From Bacteroidia bacterium (GTDB lineage Bacteria > Bacteroidota > Bacteroidia > J057), in NCBI GenBank assembly GCA_022760475.1, contig JALEFZ010000088.1:186001-250000 (forward strand): a DNA stretch of 64,000 bases, given 5' to 3'. A program made the translations under genes and the position numbers. This document shows positions 17,921-26,177 of the stretch, one piece after another (positions within the stretch are counted from its first letter, which is position 1; each line of letters starts with the position of its first letter). The notes under the pieces are model-generated. The model was not told where the DNA came from, did no database searches, and worked only from the letters and a program-made list of their open reading frames with translations.

Positions 17921-20009
17921 CCGAAGCTCTTAGCGGTTTAGGCTCTTTTTTCTCCTCGGGAGGGGTGCGCCATTCTTTCCCGATCGCATCGTAGACTACC
18001 TGATGGATTCGCTGTCGGATACGATATTCATTGATTCTCGAATTGGATACCGATGGATAAATTCTATTGGAGAGGAAAATATAGACCAGTTCTTCCTCTG
18101 GATCTACCCACATACAAGTACCGGTAAAGCCAGTGTGGCCATAGGATGCCAAGGAGGCAGATTCACCAACGATATACTCGGTATGCCTTGGGGGTTTGTC
18201 AAAGCCAAGGCCTCTATGACCATAATGCCTCCTGGTGAATTTATTCACTGTGCTATCCTGAAAGTACCTTCGGCCGCCATATTCTCCTCCATCCAACCAC
18301 ATTTGAGCCAGGATGGCGAGATCATTGGCATTTGAGAAAAGTCCTGCGTTTCCTGAAACACCTCCCATCATCGCAGCAATTGGGTCATGAACTGTACCGT
18401 GTATAAGCTGACCTCTCCATCTATCTGAAGCTGTCGGGATGATCCGATAGGTTGGATAGGTATTCATGGGGTTGTAGGAGGTGGCTTGAAGTCCCAGTGG
18501 TTTATAGAATGTTTCGGGTAGGTATTCTGCCATAGAAAGCTGATTGAGGCTATCAATGGCCCTTTGCATCAGCAACATATTGACACAGCTGTAACAGTAT
18601 CGTGGAGAGTCTACATCCAGACTTTTGGTTTCATTCCAAAGGCTATCCATGTACCTAGACGGGAGAAAACTTCCTTCGGAAGATTGAGAAACCCTGTATG
18701 CCCTGAACTGCTGTTGATAATATCCTATGGGAAGGGTAGCAGGAAGGCCTGAGGTATGGGTCAAAAGGTCTTTTACCTTGATGTCAAAAACCGGACTTAA
18801 GTCTCTTCTTTCGCCTCGGCCTCGGCTCCATCTACCGATGAGGTATTGGGTATCCTGATAGCGAATGGTGTCTTTGCTGAGGCTGAAACTTTGGGTAGAA
18901 TCCATAGCCATGGAATCCAATAGTGCATGATACTCTTTTACTGCAATGGTATCATAAACCTTCACTCGGGTTGGCATGTAGGAGTTATCCTCAAAAAAAT
19001 TGTTGAGGTTATCATCCAGCGCAATTTTTTCTTCCTCATACATCTTCATCGCTGCCAGGGTTGTGGCAGCAATTTTTGTGATAGAGGCAATGTCGTAGAG
19101 GTCGCTTCTCCTCACAGGCCTGCGTCTTGAATAGGTATGGTATCCATAGGCCTTGTGAAAGATCACTTGGCCTTTTCTGGCGATAAGCACTTGACAGCCA
19201 GGAAAGGCGTATGCGCCCATGCCTTCGGCTACGATCTCGTCGATCTTCCGAAGGGAGTCGCCGGGTATGCTTACCCGCTCAGGTTCGCAGTAGCCAAGTC
19301 TGATTTTATCGGTGAAATAGGACTTCTCTAATTGCAAACGTTCTGCCAATTTGTCTGGGGCAGCGCGGTTGATGGCAACACCTCCAAAAAGAGACTGTGC
19401 AGCGATCATCTGGGCCACACTTTGGCTGGACGGTACCTGAATGATGCTTGGAAAGTCTGAAACTTCTTCCAATTTATCTGGACGGGTAAAGTTCAGGATA
19501 ACCAACTCGGTTTTTTTCCTGAGCTCAAAAAGTATTTGCGAAATCCTAGATGGACTTGCAGAGGGAGTGTTAATAGCTACAATCAATGGAGAGCAACTTT
19601 CCCAGTCAATTTTGGGTAATTTATTGAGATTTTGAGCCTGGGAGACTTCAACCTTGGCATAGTAATTCAGGTATTCTTCGAGATATGGTAGCCTCGAACC
19701 AAGGGTCAAGAGATGAAAATTGCTGTGTTCAAGGTCATTGAAAGGAATCCTGTTGCTTCGGTTTTGAAGCAGCATAATGGAAGCCCTGATTGATTCCAGT
19801 TCGGAGAGTTGCACCATGCGGACAGATGCGGGATTGGACAGATTGGTGCTGTCTCCCCAAACGGTAAATTCATAATTCTGAAGCTGATCCATATTGATGG
19901 AAACAGCTCCATTTGCTAGCCCTACCAATTGCCACAAGCCTACCATCCCTAATCCAATGAGGAGAGGGAGCCATAAGGTACGTTTAAGCTTTGGACTAAA
20001 TATAGACAT
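17892..20009 (-). CDS. Beta-lactamase-fold hydrolase with GH3-like N-terminal remnant
   Basis: The protein has 705 residues. A membrane anchor or uncleaved signal lies at about residues 10-34 (LWLPLLIGLGMVGLWQLVGL). Residues about 60-240 resemble the C-terminal sandwich domain of GH3 glycosidases (ELVILNFTRPDKL, AAQSLFGGVAIN). Residues about 255-690 are a class C beta-lactamase/DD-peptidase-type domain with SITK (SxxK, Ser about 309) and a YGHTG motif (about 623-627). The expected YxN/YSD motif reads YSC near residue 470, so the second catalytic element is altered. Bacteroidetes often carry a full GH3 plus beta-lactamase fusion of about 1000 residues; here the GH3 catalytic barrel is missing. 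A role in cell-wall or muropeptide processing outside the cytoplasm is plausible but unproven. Confidence 0.8.
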   Translation of the reverse strand: MSIFSPKLKRTLWLPLLIGLGMVGLWQLVGLANGAVSINMDQLQNYEFTVWGDSTNLSNPASVRMVQLSELESIRASIMLLQNRSNRIPFNDLEHSNFHLLTLGSRLPYLEEYLNYYAKVEVSQAQNLNKLPKIDWESCSPLIVAINTPSASPSRISQILFELRKKTELVILNFTRPDKLEEVSDFPSIIQVPSSQSVAQMIAAQSLFGGVAINRAAPDKLAERLQLEKSYFTDKIRLGYCEPERVSIPGDSLRKIDEIVAEGMGAYAFPGCQVLIARKGQVIFHKAYGYHTYSRRRPVRRSDLYDIASITKIAATTLAAMKMYEEEKIALDDNLNNFFEDNSYMPTRVKVYDTIAVKEYHALLDSMAMDSTQSFSLSKDTIRYQDTQYLIGRWSRGRGERRDLSPVFDIKVKDLLTHTSGLPATLPIGYYQQQFRAYRVSQSSEGSFLPSRYMDSLWNETKSLDVDSPRYCYSCVNMLLMQRAIDSLNQLSMAEYLPETFYKPLGLQATSYNPMNTYPTYRIIPTASDRWRGQLIHGTVHDPIAAMMGGVSGNAGLFSNANDLAILAQMWLDGGEYGGRRYFQDSTVNKFTRRHYGHRGLGFDKPPRHTEYIVGESASLASYGHTGFTGTCMWVDPEEELVYIFLSNRIYPSVSNSRINEYRIRQRIHQVVYDAIGKEWRTPPEEKKEPKPLRASAKPDLLMSP

Positions 20010-20285
20010 GTAAACGAACGGTCTAGCAGGTAAAACGAATCAGAATGTTTATAGGGATCTAAATCTTGTACCGCAATTTGGCTGCCAATCTTCAATTCCC
20101 AAGGCAAAATTGAACCAGATGAAAAGATTAAGGTCTGAACAGGATTTAATGGCTCCTTAAGCAGTTAAGTGTCAAAAAATGTGTAAGGGAACTCTAATTG
20201 GATGTAGTAAAAATTAATCAAAATTGTATCTTGATACTTGTATCTGCATCTAAATTCAAAATAGACCCCTAAATGGCTCCAATTC

Positions 20286-21200
20286 ATGGAGGATAATGAA
20301 ATTTCGGTAGAGCTCGATAAGAAGAATATTCCTCGCAAGGATGAAGGTTTCCTTGGTGAGGTAAAAAAGTTTTTCCTGAAGGAAGATCGGGAAGTGCAGG
20401 ATGATATAAATGAGCGACTTAATAAGATCGAGCAAATTTTTCATGAGCGAGAAAGGTTTGATGACAAGTTGGAGCCTTATGTAAATGAGCGACTTCAGGA
20501 GCATGTGAATTACCTACAGGAAAATTACCCCAAATTGTTTGGCCAATACCTGGGGGAGGCCATCAAACAACAAATCAAGGATTCCCAGGAAAGCATCATT
20601 GATGCACTTTACCCTATCATTGGTAAACTCATTGGGAAATTTCTGAGGATGGAACTTGAAAAGTTATCCCAGATCATCGACCAAAGGCTCCAGGATCCCT
20701 TTTCTTTTTCCAATTTAAAATTACGTGTAAAGGCATTCTTTTCAGGAGTTAAATATGAAGATCTACTCATTTCTCAAATGGGAAATCCCAGTATAGAGGA
20801 GATTTTTCTTATTAATAAGCAAAATGGGCTTCCGCTTGGGCACTTTTCGCTCGACTCTGTGATCAAGCCTCAGTTGGTATCTGGTATGCTCACAGGAATC
20901 AAGGATTTTGTAGAGCATGCCTTTGAAAAGGAAGACACCGAACTGGAAACCCTTCAGTACGACAAATACGAGATTATACTTTTTAATTTTGAGACCTTTT
21001 ATTTTGCCACAATTGTAGAAGGCCAGCCCCATGCCGTCTTCAAAAAGGAATTGTATGACCAGGCCCTCTCATTTTGTGAAGCCCATCCTGTATGGGCCAA
21101 GGAGGCCGTTACCAGCGATTCACAGGCACAGGTCTCGGCCGCTTTGAAGAAGCATTTCAATGAAATCAACAATCAACAAAAAAATAGCCCTGTTGGGTAG
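20286..21200 (+). CDS. Coiled-coil protein with roadblock/LC7-like domain
   Basis: This 304-residue protein is the first gene of a three-gene overlapping set with a Ras-like GTPase and a PAS-like protein. The N-terminal half (about residues 1-160) is helical and charged, with repeated ERL/ELEK heptads and a segment IIDALYPIIGKLIGKFLRMELEKL. The C-terminal half (about 165-270) reads like a roadblock/LC7 domain: IEEIFLINKQNGLPLGHFS, then QLVSGMLTGIKDFVEHAF, then LQYDKYEIILFNFETFYFATIVEG. From memory, the same block sits in front of OmpA domains in some cyanobacterial proteins; here no OmpA domain follows. Roadblock proteins such as MglB regulate small GTPases, so it is likely the partner of the next gene product. 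The 3' end overlaps the GTPase gene by 41 bases. Confidence 0.75.
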   Translation: MEDNEISVELDKKNIPRKDEGFLGEVKKFFLKEDREVQDDINERLNKIEQIFHERERFDDKLEPYVNERLQEHVNYLQENYPKLFGQYLGEAIKQQIKDSQESIIDALYPIIGKLIGKFLRMELEKLSQIIDQRLQDPFSFSNLKLRVKAFFSGVKYEDLLISQMGNPSIEEIFLINKQNGLPLGHFSLDSVIKPQLVSGMLTGIKDFVEHAFEKEDTELETLQYDKYEIILFNFETFYFATIVEGQPHAVFKKELYDQALSFCEAHPVWAKEAVTSDSQAQVSAALKKHFNEINNQQKNSPVG

Positions 21201-21666
21201 CCACGGTGTGGGCAAAACCTCACTGATTAGCAGGTTTGTGGAGGGAATCTTTCCAGAAAAATACCTTTCTACCATTGGTTTGAAGGTCGACAACAAAGAA
21301 GTCGATCTGGGAGATACAATCATGGATCTGGTGATTTGGGACATCGCAGGTCAAGATGATCCTACCAGGATTCCACATTACTACCTCAACGGCTGCCATG
21401 GCTATATATATGTGGTAGACCTTAGCCGGCCATCAACTTTTGAAGACATGATTTCGCGGATGGAAATCCTGAAAGGAATGCTTCCGAAAGCAGAATATGT
21501 TTTGGCTGGTAACAAAATGGATTTGTTGTCGTCTCAAGAGCAGGAAGACATCAAAGAGCAACTTCCGATACCCCTGGATATTTACACCAGTGCCAAGACA
21601 GGCGAATTTGTAGAAGACTTATTCACCAAACTGGCCCAGCAACTGCTTCAGGATCATGGAAATTGA
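21160..21666 (+). CDS. Ras-superfamily small GTPase (Rup-like)
   Basis: The 168-residue protein is a compact small GTPase. G1 is GSHGVGKT (residues 13-20), the G2 region contains YLSTIGLKVDNKEV with the expected Thr, G3 is WDIAGQDDP (with the catalytic-type Gln), G4 is NKMD and G5 is TSAKTG. It has no C-terminal lipidation motif and no extra domain, so it resembles Rab/Ras-type core proteins found in prokaryotes rather than MglA. It is translationally coupled on both sides: it overlaps the roadblock gene by 41 bases and the PAS-like gene by 11. The set suggests a nucleotide-dependent switch controlled by the roadblock protein; the output is not known. Confidence 0.9.
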   Translation: MKSTINKKIALLGSHGVGKTSLISRFVEGIFPEKYLSTIGLKVDNKEVDLGDTIMDLVIWDIAGQDDPTRIPHYYLNGCHGYIYVVDLSRPSTFEDMISRMEILKGMLPKAEYVLAGNKMDLLSSQEQEDIKEQLPIPLDIYTSAKTGEFVEDLFTKLAQQLLQDHGN

Positions 21667-22072
21667 CAAATTAAAAGTCCGATATGCCAATCGCTTTCTC
21701 CAAGTGATTATCTTTCATGAAAATGGTTTGTTTCATTCTTCGTGCAATAGCCTGGTGGATACACGCCTGTGGGATGGAAGTAACCTTTACGAAAAATTTC
21801 CCATACTCTCCAGCCTCAAAGACCCAGTAAGGCTCCTTGATCAGGCTGCGATGCCTATTTCCCTCCCGGCTGTGGACATGGATATGGAAGGATTTACAGG
21901 TATATTTGACCTGGATATCTTTGCACATCCTGATATTGATGAATATAGGGTCTGGATGATCCGGGACAATACAGACTTGTACAAATACCTGCAGGAAATC
22001 CAGCAGGAAAGAAACGTTCTCCGGATGGAAATCGAAGATATCCGAAACGGAAAGAGCATCCAACGCCGCTAA
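21656..22072 (+). CDS. Stand-alone PAS-like signalling protein
   Basis: The product has 138 residues and no transmembrane segment. It reads like a PAS-type sensory domain: LWDGSNLYEKFPILSSLKDPV resembles the early helices (around FPFLESI in related sensors), GFTGIFDLDIFAHPDIDEYRVWMIRDNT the central strands, and DLYKYLQEIQQERNVLRMEIEDIRN the terminal helix that normally connects PAS to an output domain such as a kinase, cyclase or phosphatase. Here there is no output domain; the chain ends about 10 residues later. Overlap with the GTPase gene suggests the domain signals to or from that GTPase. lpxK begins 2 bases after its stop codon. Confidence 0.65.
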   Translation: MEIDKLKVRYANRFLQVIIFHENGLFHSSCNSLVDTRLWDGSNLYEKFPILSSLKDPVRLLDQAAMPISLPAVDMDMEGFTGIFDLDIFAHPDIDEYRVWMIRDNTDLYKYLQEIQQERNVLRMEIEDIRNGKSIQRR

Positions 22073-22074
22073 TT

Positions 22075-23130
22075 GTGAAATACCTTCGCTTTTTATTGCT
22101 TCCATTTTCATGGATTTATGGTTCTATCATGGGCATAAGGTATTTTTTGTATAAAAATGAACTCCTAAAATCATTCAAGGCATCCATTCCTGTCATCTCT
22201 GTAGGCAATATTTCTACAGGAGGCACAGGCAAAACACCCTTTGCAGAATATTTGCTTTCATATGCTCATGCCAAAGGCTTACGACCAGCCTACCTGAGTC
22301 GCGGATATGGGCGCAAGAGTAAGGGCTGCTTTAAACTCAACCCCCAAAAAGTGGATGTAGAGCGCTATGGAGACGAAGCAAGTCAGGTGAGTATGAAGTT
22401 TCCACAGCTAGAAGTTTGGGTGAGTGAAAGCCGGAAAGAAGGAATCCTGAAAATTCAGGAGGAAGGTAAGGCGGACATCATTATTCTGGATGATGCCTTT
22501 CAACATTTGAAGGTGAAAAGGGATTTTGATATTGTTATGATAGATGCTCAACGACTGCCTTATCAAGATCATGTGTTGCCCGCAGGTAACCTCCGAGAGT
22601 TCCGCTTCCAACTGAGGAGGGCAGATCAGCTGATTATCAATAAAATATCTGATCCTGATAGCATTATAAATATCAAGCAAAAGTTGGAAAGGTATCACAA
22701 AGCCATTTCCTTTTGCAGACCTGTTTTTAGCAATCCCAAGGCCGTTGGTGAAGGCGGAAAATTGCCTAATACCCTCAATGGTCTTCCAGTTGTACTGTTT
22801 TCAGGAATTGGGAATAATGAATATTTTGAGCAAATGATAGTTGAATCTGGGGCGAATATCCTGGAGAGCTTTAAGTTTGGAGACCATTATTCCTATAAAA
22901 AGGAGGATCTTGCTAAAATTTCCCTGTCTCAAAGGCATTGGAGTGAAAAACTTAATGAGGAAGTTTGGGTCCTGACCACCGAAAAAGACCGAATGAGGCT
23001 GCTAGGAATGAAGGGAGGTCAGTTTAATTCCTGGATTTATTTTCCCATAAAACTTGAATGGTTGGGAGAAAAAGAAGCATTTTTGCAAAAATTTGAAAAA
23101 TACCTTGATCAGGTTCGTTTGCCTGAATAA
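22075..23130 (+). CDS. lpxK: Tetraacyldisaccharide 4'-kinase LpxK
   Basis: The 351-residue membrane-associated P-loop kinase phosphorylates the 4' position of the lipid A disaccharide. It has an N-terminal hydrophobic helix (FLLLPFSWIYGSIMGIRYFLY, residues about 6-26), a Walker A segment VGNISTGGTGKTPF, the LSRGYGRKSKG block, the DDAFQHLKVKRDFDIVMID block and the late TEKDRMRL motif, all typical of LpxK. The start is GTG at 22075, two bases after the PAS-like gene's stop, so it is likely on the GTPase-module transcript. Length is normal (about 325-350). Confidence 0.95.
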   Translation: MKYLRFLLLPFSWIYGSIMGIRYFLYKNELLKSFKASIPVISVGNISTGGTGKTPFAEYLLSYAHAKGLRPAYLSRGYGRKSKGCFKLNPQKVDVERYGDEASQVSMKFPQLEVWVSESRKEGILKIQEEGKADIIILDDAFQHLKVKRDFDIVMIDAQRLPYQDHVLPAGNLREFRFQLRRADQLIINKISDPDSIINIKQKLERYHKAISFCRPVFSNPKAVGEGGKLPNTLNGLPVVLFSGIGNNEYFEQMIVESGANILESFKFGDHYSYKKEDLAKISLSQRHWSEKLNEEVWVLTTEKDRMRLLGMKGGQFNSWIYFPIKLEWLGEKEAFLQKFEKYLDQVRLPE

Positions 23131-23142
23131 CTCTACTACCAC

Positions 23143-24246
23143 ATGAGGTTTAGCATATTTCTAAGCGTATCTATCGCTCTATTTGTCCTTGGGTGTAATT
23201 CAGGGAATGTCGAACAGGCCAAGCCAGGATTTACCGTGAAGGCCTCCATAGAAAGCACACCCGTACAAAGTGCAGGTGATGCCGCAGATGACCCTGCTAT
23301 TTGGTTACATCCTAGCAAAAAAGAAAAGAGCCTAATTTTCGGGACGGATAAGCAATCGGGCATATATGCTTACGGCCTGGATGGCAAAAAGAAGGCTTAT
23401 TATCCCCTCGGCAACATCAACAACATTGATGTTGGTTATGGATATATGCTTGATTCCCAGTTGGTTGATATATTGGTCGCAACCAATAAAAGTTCAAATA
23501 CCCTTGAGATCTACACCATCAGCCCGAAAAATGGTCTTCTTAGAACTATTACTTCAGAACCCATTTATTCAACTGTTTCAGGTGTATATGGAATTTGTAC
23601 CTACAAGAGCAGGGAAGATTCCCAGATGTATGTATTCCTGAGTGGCAAGGATGGCATGATCGAGCAGTGGAAGATCATTGAGCAGGCAGATCAGTTGGTG
23701 ACGGCTTCGAGGGTAAGGAAAATTCAGATGGAGTCGGTTTGTGAAGGTCTGGTAGCTGATGAAGAACTGGGCTTTGTGTATGCCGCGGAAGAAAACCAGG
23801 CCATTTGGCGTCTTTATGCCCATCCTGATTCCAGCGATGATTATTTTTTAGTAGCCAGTATAGAAGGGAATGAAAATTTGACTGCTGAAATAGAGGGTTT
23901 GGCTTTGTATACAGCCTCTAATGAAGAAGGATTCTTGATCGCTTCCTCTCAGGGCAATAGTAGTTTTGCTGTTTTCAAGAGAAAAGCCCCTTATCCTTAT
24001 TTGGGTAGTTTTCACATTTCAAATGGAGAGCATACCGATGAGACAAGCGCCACAGATGGCATCGCGGTATTAAATGTCAATTTAGGCAAGGACTTTCCCA
24101 AGGGGATATTTGTCGCTCAGGACGATAGGAACCTGAATGCCGAAGGCAAGTTGGAGAATCAAAACTTCAAGTTTGTGAGATGGGAGCAGATAGCAGACTC
24201 CCTTGGCTCGGCCGGGATTGTTGATACCAAAAACTTTGTAAGATAG
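23143..24246 (+). CDS. Beta-propeller phytase lipoprotein
   Basis: The product has 367 residues and a lipoprotein signal (IFLSVSIALFVLGCNS, lipid-modified Cys at about 18), so it is probably exported and anchored in the envelope. The beta-propeller phytase family marks are clear: DAADDPAIWLHP near residues 46-57, NINNIDVGYGY, VCEGLVADEELGFVYAAEE, AEIEGLALY, TDGIAVLNVNLG with FPKGIFVAQDDRN, and FKFVRWEQIADSL near the end. These enzymes use calcium and release phosphate from phytate or similar phosphomonoesters. It follows lpxK by 12 bases and may be read through from that operon, though a functional tie is not obvious. Confidence 0.93.
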   Translation: MRFSIFLSVSIALFVLGCNSGNVEQAKPGFTVKASIESTPVQSAGDAADDPAIWLHPSKKEKSLIFGTDKQSGIYAYGLDGKKKAYYPLGNINNIDVGYGYMLDSQLVDILVATNKSSNTLEIYTISPKNGLLRTITSEPIYSTVSGVYGICTYKSREDSQMYVFLSGKDGMIEQWKIIEQADQLVTASRVRKIQMESVCEGLVADEELGFVYAAEENQAIWRLYAHPDSSDDYFLVASIEGNENLTAEIEGLALYTASNEEGFLIASSQGNSSFAVFKRKAPYPYLGSFHISNGEHTDETSATDGIAVLNVNLGKDFPKGIFVAQDDRNLNAEGKLENQNFKFVRWEQIADSLGSAGIVDTKNFVR

Positions 24247-24375
24247 GGGGATAAGTTTTTGAGTCGCTGCTTATATAGATCCTTTGCTTCCACTCAGGAC
24301 GACATGCTGTTGGATGGCATGCTGTGTTGTAGGGGGGAATCATTAGCTGTGGAACATCTACCTTTCACACCTGTT

Positions 24376-24480
24376 GTCATCCAGAATGAAAGCGAAGCCT
24401 GAATGACGAAGGGTCTTTCTGCTGAGATGTTTCTTGCCATACATTCATATGGCAAAAAGCGCATCCACAAAAAGACCCTT
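24376..24480. repeat. Nested palindromic intergenic repeat block
   Basis: The gap after the phytase contains GTCAT...ATGAC (24376-24406) with GTCATCCAGAATGAA and CCTGAATGACGAAGG, a type of sequence seen as interspersed intergenic repeats in Bacteroidetes. It runs into a long inverted repeat AAGGGTCTTT (24409-24418) / AAAGACCCTT (24471-24480), which encloses an inner one TTGCCAT (24434-24440) / ATGGCAA (24449-24455). A direct repeat CATGCTGT lies upstream (about 24303-24327). No credible gene is present between 24247 and 24509. Confidence 0.55.
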
Positions 24481-24509
24481 AGGCAATACAATATTTAAAA
24501 AAGTCCAGC

Positions 24510-25901
24510 CTAGACAGAAACTCCAGACGCTACTACCTCTTCTTTATGCATCAGTTTTCCGGTAAGCTGCCAGAATCTCCAGGTCAGGAAAACGGCTGTC
24601 AGGAATAAACTGATCACAAAGCCATACCAGATCCCATAGACGCCCAAGCCCATATTGAAACCAAGGAAATAGCCAATAGGAAGATTGATGATCCAGTAGG
24701 CAATAAAAGTGATCACCGTAGGTATCATCACATCCTGAATACCTCGTAGGATTCCCACTCCTACCCCCTGTATGCCATCAAACAAAGCAAAAGCTCCTGC
24801 TATGAGCATCAACTTTGAAGCTACATCTAAGACAAAGGGGTCGTCGGTAAAGATTCTGGGGAAGGCATGTTGGCCTAACACAAATAACACGGCTGCAAGA
24901 ACCATAAAGCCTGCTGCGAGGTAAATTCCTGTCAGCCCGGCATACCTTACATTTGCGTAGTCTTTTCGGCCTAAGGCGTTGCCTACGCGGATAGAAGCTC
25001 CCGCAGAAAAGCCCAATACGACCATGTAGGCCATGGCAGCCATCTGAATAGCAATCTGATGAGCTGCACGGTAAGCAGAACCGTTGTCCAACAAACCAAT
25101 CATCAAGGTTGAACCTCCAAAAGCTGCCACTTCAAAGAAGTATTGAAAGCCAGAAGGGACTCCCAGGTAAAGAATCCTGCCAATGGGCTTGGACTTCAGG
25201 CTAAGCCAACCTTCTCTAAGAGAAAAGTCCTTGAATCTTTTGTTGTAAATGATGTACACCACCATCAAAATGGCCATCAAAGACCTACTGGCAAGGGTGC
25301 CATAACCTGCGCCATCTAACTCTAGACGGGGAAAACCCCAATTACCAAAAATCAGGAGCCAGTTGATAAAGGTATTGAAAACCAGTCCTATGAGCGTAAT
25401 GATCATAGCCGGAAGGGTAAGAGAAAGTCCATCAGTCCATTGCTTGGCCACCAAGAAGAGCAACATCGGAAAGACCGAATAGCTCAGAATTTTGGTGTAG
25501 GGCAAAGCAAGGGCTACGTCCTCTTCAGGTTGGTCCATGAACTTCATCAGGTCTGCGGCAAAGTATACCGCCAGACCCAGGATGATGCTGGAGAAAAAAG
25601 CAACCCAGACCCCTTGCACAAGGTATTCTCCTGCCTTCTTCTTATCGCCAGCCCCATTGGCTTCAGCTACCAGAGGCGAAATAGCAAAGGTGATTCCCAG
25701 TCCAAGAATCGTCAATACAAAGTAAAAGATGTTTGCCAGCGATCCTGCTGATAGGTGGACATAACTAATCTGTCCAATCATGAGGTTGTCAATAAAACCC
25801 ATGAGGTATTGCCCTACTTGCCCAATAATAACCGGAATAGAAAGTTGTAGGGTTGCAATAAAATGTTCAGAATAAGACTTACGGGTAGAAATTGAAGTCA
25901 T
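24510..25901 (-). CDS. MATE-family multidrug/Na+ antiporter
   Basis: This 463-residue polytopic protein has about 12 transmembrane helices in two related halves, as in NorM-type MATE exporters. Marks include IPVIIGQVGQYLMGFIDNLMIGQ in helix 1, the PLVAEANGAGDKKKAGEY loop, the second-half equivalent GFSAGASIRVGNALGRKDYANVRYAG, and GIQGVGVGILRGIQDVMIPTV. MATE exporters expel cationic compounds in exchange for Na+ or H+. No regulator is adjacent; the gene is a single unit with a repeat block downstream and a 276-base divergent gap upstream. Confidence 0.93.
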   Translation of the reverse strand: MTSISTRKSYSEHFIATLQLSIPVIIGQVGQYLMGFIDNLMIGQISYVHLSAGSLANIFYFVLTILGLGITFAISPLVAEANGAGDKKKAGEYLVQGVWVAFFSSIILGLAVYFAADLMKFMDQPEEDVALALPYTKILSYSVFPMLLFLVAKQWTDGLSLTLPAMIITLIGLVFNTFINWLLIFGNWGFPRLELDGAGYGTLASRSLMAILMVVYIIYNKRFKDFSLREGWLSLKSKPIGRILYLGVPSGFQYFFEVAAFGGSTLMIGLLDNGSAYRAAHQIAIQMAAMAYMVVLGFSAGASIRVGNALGRKDYANVRYAGLTGIYLAAGFMVLAAVLFVLGQHAFPRIFTDDPFVLDVASKLMLIAGAFALFDGIQGVGVGILRGIQDVMIPTVITFIAYWIINLPIGYFLGFNMGLGVYGIWYGFVISLFLTAVFLTWRFWQLTGKLMHKEEVVASGVSV

Positions 25902-26177
25902 TGGTGTTTGGTTGGATGGTGAAATTACTAGGCGGGAAAGGAGAATACAATTTTAAAAAAGGCAAAACCCTCCATGAGCCAAGTGAGAACCTGACCTGAA
26001 GGGTGGTATGGCTGTAACGATAATTTATCCCATGAGGTTCTTCTCAAATGGAAGTTTTACCTTTCCTTAATATGACAATTGAATTTTTTACCTGAACTTG
26101 ATCTTACTGAGGCAAATCCTTTCATACACTTGGTATTTGGAGAAACTACTCTGGCCATTATCATAAAAATCTGACCT

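Noticed and set aside
24294-24491. 65-codon minus-strand frame after the phytase
   Set aside because: It lies within the palindromic repeat block, and the sequence reads as translated repeat.
25960-26050. TPP-riboswitch-like text (GAACCTGACCTG, later GATAAT) in the gap between MATE and the aminotransferase
   Set aside because: Only two short pieces match, the order and spacing of the conserved helices do not, and neither neighbour is a thiamine gene. An inverted GAGAACCT/AGGTTCT pair remains but is not explained by a known riboswitch.
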